This document shows positions 59,610 to 64,000 of a stretch of DNA of 64,000 nt, one piece after another. The position numbers and the translations under genes were made by a program. Within the stretch, counting starts at the first letter, position 1. Each line of letters opens with the position of its first letter. The notes under the pieces were generated by a model. That model saw only the letters and a program-made list of their open reading frames with translations, was not told where the DNA came from and ran no database searches. Location: NCBI GenBank assembly GCA_035555315.1, contig DATMGU010000070.1, positions 1 to 64,000 on the forward strand, in the 5' to 3' direction. Origin of the DNA: DATMGU01 sp035555315. GTDB taxonomy: Bacteria; Pseudomonadota; Alphaproteobacteria; ATCC43930; CGMCC-115725.

Positions 59610-60523
59610 CAGACTTTCTCGACCTCGGGCCGACCGAGCAATCCAGACGGTCGGAAAATGAGCACCAGCACCAGGATCACGAACACCGCCACGTCTTTGT
59701 ATTCGATCGTGAAATAGGCCGACCAGAATGCCTCGATCAGGCCGATCAGCACGCCGCCCAGCATGGCGCCCGGCAGCGAACCGACCCCGCCCAGAACCGC
59801 CGCGGTGAACGCCTTCACCCCCGCGAGGAAGCCGATGAAGAAGTCGACGACGCCCCAATAGAGCGTCACCATCATGCCCGCGACCGCCGCGAGACAGGCG
59901 CCGATCACGAAGGTCAGCGAGATCGTCCGATCGACATTGACGCCCAGCAGGGCCGCCATGGTGCGGTCCTGCTCGCAAGCGCGCTGCGCCCTGCCGAGCG
60001 GCGTCGACCCGATAATGAAGCTGAACCCGATCATCAAACCGGTGGTCAGCACGATAATGATGATCTGCAGATAGCTGATCTGGACCGCGAAGCCGTTGGT
60101 CTCCAACAGCGTGATGCCGCCGCGCAGCAAGGGCCGCATCGGCCGCACCCGGGCACCTTGCAGGATCTGTACATAGTTCTGCAGAAAGATCGACATGCCG
60201 ATCGCGGAGATCAGCGGCGCCAGCTTGTAGGAGCCGCGCAACGGCCGATAGGCGATCCGCTCGACCGTCCAGCCATGCACGGAGGTGAAGAACATGGTGA
60301 CGGCCAGGACGATGATGATCGCCAGCGGCACCGATGTGACATTCAACGACGCCAGCACCATGAAAGTAATGATCGAGATGAACGCACCGATCATATAAAT
60401 CTCGCCATGGGCGAAATTAATCATTCCAATAATGCCGTACACCATCGTGTAACCGATCGCGATCAACCCGTAGATCGCGCCCAGCGTCAGGCCGTTGATC
60501 AACTGCTGAAGAAAGTATTCCAT
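59609..60523 (-). CDS. livH: branched-chain amino-acid ABC transporter permease LivH
   Basis: A 304-residue permease and first gene of the livHMGF operon: FLQQLINGLTLGAIYGLIAI, GMINFAHGEIYMIGAFISI, then GRAQRACEQDRTMAALLGVN and GVKAFTAAVLGGVGSLPGAM. Length and helix pattern are standard. It is divergent from gcdH. Confidence 0.97.
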   Translation of the reverse strand: MEYFLQQLINGLTLGAIYGLIAIGYTMVYGIIGMINFAHGEIYMIGAFISIITFMVLASLNVTSVPLAIIIVLAVTMFFTSVHGWTVERIAYRPLRGSYKLAPLISAIGMSIFLQNYVQILQGARVRPMRPLLRGGITLLETNGFAVQISYLQIIIIVLTTGLMIGFSFIIGSTPLGRAQRACEQDRTMAALLGVNVDRTISLTFVIGACLAAVAGMMVTLYWGVVDFFIGFLAGVKAFTAAVLGGVGSLPGAMLGGVLIGLIEAFWSAYFTIEYKDVAVFVILVLVLIFRPSGLLGRPEVEKV

Positions 60524-60865
60524 GCGATTTTAAATGCCCCAACGACCGATAAGAGAAGACGCACGCCTCGAACCGCGGTCACCCCCCCGGTGTCCCGCGC
60601 CTACGACATGCCTCCCCCGCCCCCCTCGCCGATCTTGCAAAGACCTTGCCGACTTGCGGCAACCACCCCGTTTTCACGCCGCGACAAACCGTAGCGGCCG
60701 GCTCGACCGGCAGCAAGCGGGTTTTGCGGCACGTGTGGAGGGGCTCGGTTTGCCCTCCCGTGGGGAGGCGGTGGTTTCCGGAGCGCTCGGCACCCGTCGC
60801 GCGGATATCGCCGATGTGCTAGCGTTCCGGCAATCCTAATCCCAATCGCCCGGAGCGTTTCGCGA
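60524..60865. promoter_or_regulatory. divergent intergenic region between livH and gcdH
   Basis: 342 bases without a supported gene; two short frames here have no motif and no plausible start. The region must hold promoters for the liv operon and gcdH. No operator-like palindrome or convincing promoter boxes were found. Confidence 0.35.
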
Positions 60866-62098
60866 ATGTCTGCCAATCCGTCGATCTCCCCCCTCGCCGC
60901 TCGCAAGTCGAGCAAAGCCGCTTTCGATTGGGCGGATCCGCTGCTGCTGGAAGATCAGCTGACCGAGGACGAGCGGATGATCCGCGACAGCGCCCGCGCC
61001 TTCAGCCAGGACAAGCTGGCGTCGCGGGTGCAGCGCGGCTTCCGGGATGAGATCTTCGATCGGGCGATCATGACCGAGATGGGCGAGATGGGCTTTCTCG
61101 GCTCGACCATCGAGGGCTATGGCTGTGCCGGCGTCAACTACGTCTCCTATGGGCTGATCGCCCGGGAGGTCGAGCGGGTCGATAGCGGCTATCGATCGGC
61201 GATGAGCGTGCAGTCCAGCCTGGTGATGTATCCGATCCATACCTTCGGCACCGAGGCGCAGCGGGAGAAATTCCTGCCCAAGCTCGCGACCGGCGAATGG
61301 GTCGGCTGTTTCGGCCTGACCGAGCCGGATCACGGCTCCGATCCGGGCGGCATGGTGACGCGCGCGGTCAAGGTCGATGGCGGCTATGTACTGAACGGCG
61401 CCAAGATCTGGATCACCAATTCGCCGATCGCCGACGTGTTCGTGGTCTGGGCCAAGGTGATCGACGAGCGGACCGACGAATGGGTGGTGCGCGGCTTCGT
61501 TCTGGAAAAGGGCATGCCGGGCCTTACGGCACCTAAGATCGAGGGCAAATTCTCGCTGCGCGCCTCGGTCACCGGCGAGATCGTCATGGCCGACGTGTTC
61601 GTGCCGGAGGAGAATCTGCTGCCGGGCGTGACCGGCCTCAGGGGCCCGTTCACCTGCCTCAACTCGGCGCGGTTCGGCATCGCCTGGGGGGCGCTCGGCG
61701 CCGCCGAGGCATGCTGGCACGCGGCACGTCAGTACACGCTCGACCGCAAGCAGTTCGGCCGGCCGCTCGCCGCCAATCAGCTGATCCAGAAAAAGCTGGT
61801 CGACATGCAGACCGAGATCACGCTCGGCCTGCAATCCTGCCTGCGCCTCGGCCGGCTGCGCGACGAGGGCCGCGACGCGCCGGAGATGATCTCGCTGCTG
61901 AAGCGCAACAATTGCGGCAAGTCGCTGGACATCGCCCGCGTCGCCCGCGACATGCATGGCGGCAACGGCATCTCGGATGAATACGGCGTGATCCGCCATG
62001 TGCTCAATCTCGAGGCGGTCAACACCTACGAGGGGACACACGACATCCACGCCCTGATCCTGGGCCGCGCCCAGACCGGCATCCAGGCGTTTAGTTAG
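60866..62098 (+). CDS. gcdH: glutaryl-CoA dehydrogenase-type acyl-CoA dehydrogenase
   Basis: A 410-residue flavoprotein that oxidises and decarboxylates glutaryl-CoA to crotonyl-CoA in lysine/tryptophan catabolism. It has FDWADPLLLEDQLTEDERMI at the N-terminus, CFGLTEPDHGSDPGGMVTRA for FAD/substrate binding, LDRKQFGRPLAANQLIQKKL, and the catalytic base Glu in EAVNTYEGTHDIHALILGR. It is distinguished from other acyl-CoA dehydrogenases by MSVQSSLVMYPIHTFGTEAQ. It lies opposite the liv transporter and is followed by a hairpin. Confidence 0.95.
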   Translation: MSANPSISPLAARKSSKAAFDWADPLLLEDQLTEDERMIRDSARAFSQDKLASRVQRGFRDEIFDRAIMTEMGEMGFLGSTIEGYGCAGVNYVSYGLIAREVERVDSGYRSAMSVQSSLVMYPIHTFGTEAQREKFLPKLATGEWVGCFGLTEPDHGSDPGGMVTRAVKVDGGYVLNGAKIWITNSPIADVFVVWAKVIDERTDEWVVRGFVLEKGMPGLTAPKIEGKFSLRASVTGEIVMADVFVPEENLLPGVTGLRGPFTCLNSARFGIAWGALGAAEACWHAARQYTLDRKQFGRPLAANQLIQKKLVDMQTEITLGLQSCLRLGRLRDEGRDAPEMISLLKRNNCGKSLDIARVARDMHGGNGISDEYGVIRHVLNLEAVNTYEGTHDIHALILGRAQTGIQAFS

Positions 62099-62117
62099 AA
62101 CAATTCTCTAAATCGTG

Positions 62118-62147
62118 GGCCTCGTCGCGAGAGACAGCGACGAGGCC
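62118..62147 (+). terminator. hairpin after gcdH
   Basis: An 11-bp perfect stem (ggcctcgtcgc / gcgacgaggcc) with an 8-base loop, 19 bases after the gcdH stop. Only tt follows, so the T-tract is poor but position and stem strength support termination. Confidence 0.65.
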
Positions 62148-62731
62148 TTGACGACCTGACCTTGTTCGATGGATGCGCAAGGCCGGCGGCGGGGGGAACC
62201 TCCGCCCAACCGGTGCCGGGGCGCGATCATCCGAGTTCGCATCACGCCGGTTTTCGTTAGGTAAAGAACCAGAGACCTATACGAAAACGTGTGGTGCCCA
62301 GATAAACGTCTGTTATAGTTGTGGCAATCGGATGATCGGGATGATGTCGTTCGTCCCGAAAGAGATGCCTGGCAAAAATAGAGCGTACTAAGAACCTACC
62401 AAAGGTTAGCTCTCATGGTCAGCAGCCTATTTGACAATCGAGTCCACCGCGAGACGGACGGTGTGACGTTGTTGCTCGCCAATGTTCTCGAAACACCGAT
62501 CAAGTACGCCCATTACCGGCTCAAAGTAACGTGGCAATAGATCTCCGCACGCCGTCGGCAAGTGCCGCGATCGTTAAGCGGTGCGCCGGCGATATCTGTA
62601 ATCCTCCATGACGACATCATGCGCTCCGACACAAGCGAACATTCCGGAAATACTCCGCCTAGCATCAAGCCTAGCGATATAGACGAGACGTAAAATCGCT
62701 TCCAAACGTGGCCCGCTTGGAAAGAAAATTA
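62148..62731. other. intergenic region upstream of the surface-protein gene
   Basis: 584 bases of lower GC than the core genome. A forward frame at 62173-62391 has no recognisable motif. A 41-residue frame is listed separately. Near 62700 a small inverted repeat (ttccaa / ttggaa) precedes the RBS of the surface-protein gene. No known RNA structure was identified. Confidence 0.35.
62415..62540 (+). CDS. possible small ORF of unknown function
   Basis: ATG 62415 to TAG 62540 encodes 41 residues (starting MVSSLFDNRVHRETDGVTLL). There is no convincing Shine-Dalgarno sequence, domain or signal, and it may be chance. It is listed only because it is the best-defined short frame in this gap. Confidence 0.15.
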   Translation: MVSSLFDNRVHRETDGVTLLLANVLETPIKYAHYRLKVTWQ

Positions 62732-64000
62732 ATGAATAACAAAAGTTACGGGAAAAAGTTCGGCGGCAAATCCAGATATCAGTCGCAATCGACGGTATTG
62801 ACCCTCGCCTTGACCTCGGCGTTGACCACAATCGTGCACACGGCCGTAAAGGCCGATCAGACGATTTCCAGTGCCACGTCGAGCCAGATCAATTGGACCA
62901 CCGGCAACGTCACGATCACCAATACCGGATCGGTATCCGTCTCGACCACCGCCGTGAGCATTGGGGGATCGGTCGGTACGTTGACCAACAACGGCACCAT
63001 CACCGCCGGTACCGGCTACGCCGGCATCTCCAACTTCGGCGAAACCGCCACGGCGATAAACAATCGCGGGACCATCAGCGGTGGCGACTACGGCATCAGC
63101 AACGTCAACGGCACCATCGGCACGATCAGCAACAGCGGCACCATCAGCGGCATCAACGGCATTTTCAACTACAACGGCACGATCACCACGCTGAGCAACA
63201 GCGGCACCATTACCGGCAGCGTGGCCGCCATCTACAATCGAAGCAGCGGCACGATTGGTACGCTTGCCAATTCGGGGACGATTGCCGGCAATATCTTGAA
63301 CGCATCCAATCACAACCTGAATATTGGTGGCGGGACCGGTTCGACGTTCGGCATCTTGACTAACATCAGCGGCGGCATCGGTTCCGGGAATATCGGCACT
63401 CTCACCAATACCGCTGCGAATATCTTTTTCACATCTGGCAACCTACTGCTGAACGACAATATCAACGTCGGCTCCTCTCATACGGTCACCAACTCCGCCA
63501 GTACGCTGCAAGTCAACAATTCGATAAACATCACCGGCAGTTACAGCCAAAGCGCCGGCGCCACCTTGAACATCGGCGTCGGCGATAGCGCTACGTCAGC
63601 CGGCAGCCTCAGCGACACCGGCTATGGTCGCCTGGTGGTCTCGGGAAGTGCTACGATCGCCGCGAATTCGTCGGTCAGCCTGCAAAAGCTGAACAGCTAC
63701 GCGTTCGCCCCGGGCCAGCGTTTCGTCGTGGTGGACGCGTCGAGCGCCGGTACGAATTACAACCAGGCCAGCCTGAACTACACGGCCGGCGGCTTTAGCG
63801 GCGTCCTGACCGGCCAAAACGTGACCGCCAGCGGCCGCAGCGATCTGGTGATCACGCTGAGCGCTAGTCCGACGCCGACGCCCACTCCAACGCCGACGCC
63901 CACACCGACGACCCCCACGCCAACGCCGACGACACCGACGCCCACACCGACGACGCCGACCACACCAACGCCGACGACACCGACGCCGACTTCACCGACG
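62732..64000 (+). CDS. beta-strand-repeat surface protein, probable autotransporter passenger (3' end outside window)
   Basis: The frame is open from ATG 62732 (RBS GGAAAG) to the window end, 423 residues. The N-terminus (MNNKSYGKKFGGKSRYQSQS, then VLTLALTSALTTIVHTAVKA) looks like an extended signal peptide. The passenger is made of Thr/Ser/Asn/Gly-rich strand repeats such as ISNSGTISG, LSNSGTITG and LANSGTIAG, typical of beta-helical autotransporters. After about residue 378 the sequence becomes PTPTPTPTP and TPTPTPTTP repeats, a linker that usually leads to a C-terminal beta-barrel. The barrel is not in view, so the secretion type is inferred. Lower GC than its neighbours suggests horizontal origin. 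Confidence 0.8.
   Translation, partial: MNNKSYGKKFGGKSRYQSQSTVLTLALTSALTTIVHTAVKADQTISSATSSQINWTTGNVTITNTGSVSVSTTAVSIGGSVGTLTNNGTITAGTGYAGISNFGETATAINNRGTISGGDYGISNVNGTIGTISNSGTISGINGIFNYNGTITTLSNSGTITGSVAAIYNRSSGTIGTLANSGTIAGNILNASNHNLNIGGGTGSTFGILTNISGGIGSGNIGTLTNTAANIFFTSGNLLLNDNINVGSSHTVTNSASTLQVNNSINITGSYSQSAGATLNIGVGDSATSAGSLSDTGYGRLVVSGSATIAANSSVSLQKLNSYAFAPGQRFVVVDASSAGTNYNQASLNYTAGGFSGVLTGQNVTASGRSDLVITLSASPTPTPTPTPTPTPTTPTPTPTTPTPTPTTPTTPTPTTPTPTSPT
63868..64000 (+). repeat. Thr-Pro codon repeat tract
   Basis: Degenerate tandem units of the type acgccgacg/acaccgacg run to the window edge and encode alternating Thr-Pro. Such tracts vary in copy number and serve as rigid linkers. They are translated within the surface-protein gene. 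Confidence 0.85.

Noticed and set aside
59561..60694. 377-residue forward frame over livH
   Set aside because: Gln/Arg/His/Asp-rich antisense frame; livH is clearly coding on the other strand.
62173..62391. 72-residue forward frame after gcdH
   Set aside because: It overlaps the end of the terminator region, has no RBS or motif, and its composition changes halfway.
63778..63963. Short minus-strand frame of repeated Val-Gly
   Set aside because: It is the complement of the Thr-Pro repeat of the surface protein.
63868..64000. CRISPR-like regular repeats at the window end
   Set aside because: Units are 6-9 bases without spacers and stay in frame as Thr-Pro codons.

Overview
The window is high-GC DNA from an alphaproteobacterium, most likely of Rhodospirillales type. 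The gene orders nrdR-ribD-ribE-ribBA-nusB-thiL, MerR-ihfA-fabH-plsX-rpmF-DUF177-CBP3 with bamE opposite, and hom-glpX-recJ, together with a MucR regulator and a class I PHA synthase, point there. The placement is inferred from gene content and synteny, not from a 16S gene.

Layout. 1-10 kb is metabolic: the tail of a TRAP solute-binding protein, a chemoreceptor, a D-threonine-aldolase-like enzyme, a LysR regulator divergent from a dialkylglycine-decarboxylase-like aminotransferase, and a three-gene molybdenum hydroxylase operon (2Fe-2S subunit, molybdopterin subunit, triheme cytochrome c). 10-25.5 kb is accessory. It holds a CdiI-like immunity protein, a broken coiled-coil/membrane gene, a group II intron remnant, and a four-gene NHLM/NHLP-type export operon (HlyD adaptor, C39-peptidase ABC transporter, second ABC transporter) ending in a 1929-residue protein with a double-glycine leader. 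The upstream side of this block has an IS5-like transposase remnant, a pair of direct repeats and a tRNA 3'-end fragment that look like an old integration boundary.

25.7-62.1 kb is core genome: tRNA-Glu, recJ, glpX, hom, a proline-rich lipoprotein, phaC, a GntR/sugar-acid-dehydrogenase pair, gamma-carbonic anhydrase, a racemase, rplM-rpsI, an enoyl-CoA hydratase/CoA-binding protein/metY group, tRNA-Pro, the ihfA-fabH-plsX-rpmF block, bamE, the riboflavin/nusB/thiL operon, glyA, mucR, a complete liv branched-chain amino-acid transporter operon with DUF6867, and gcdH. The window closes in a beta-strand-repeat surface protein with a Thr-Pro linker, probably an autotransporter, that runs off the end.

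The main candidate for an undescribed system is the NHLM export operon at 12.65-24.8 kb. Its peptidase transporter keeps the C39 catalytic residues and its apparent cargo carries a canonical leader, but the cargo is roughly twenty times larger than usual double-glycine substrates and no peptide-modifying enzyme is encoded nearby. The operon looks intact, while its surroundings are littered with truncated mobile elements.
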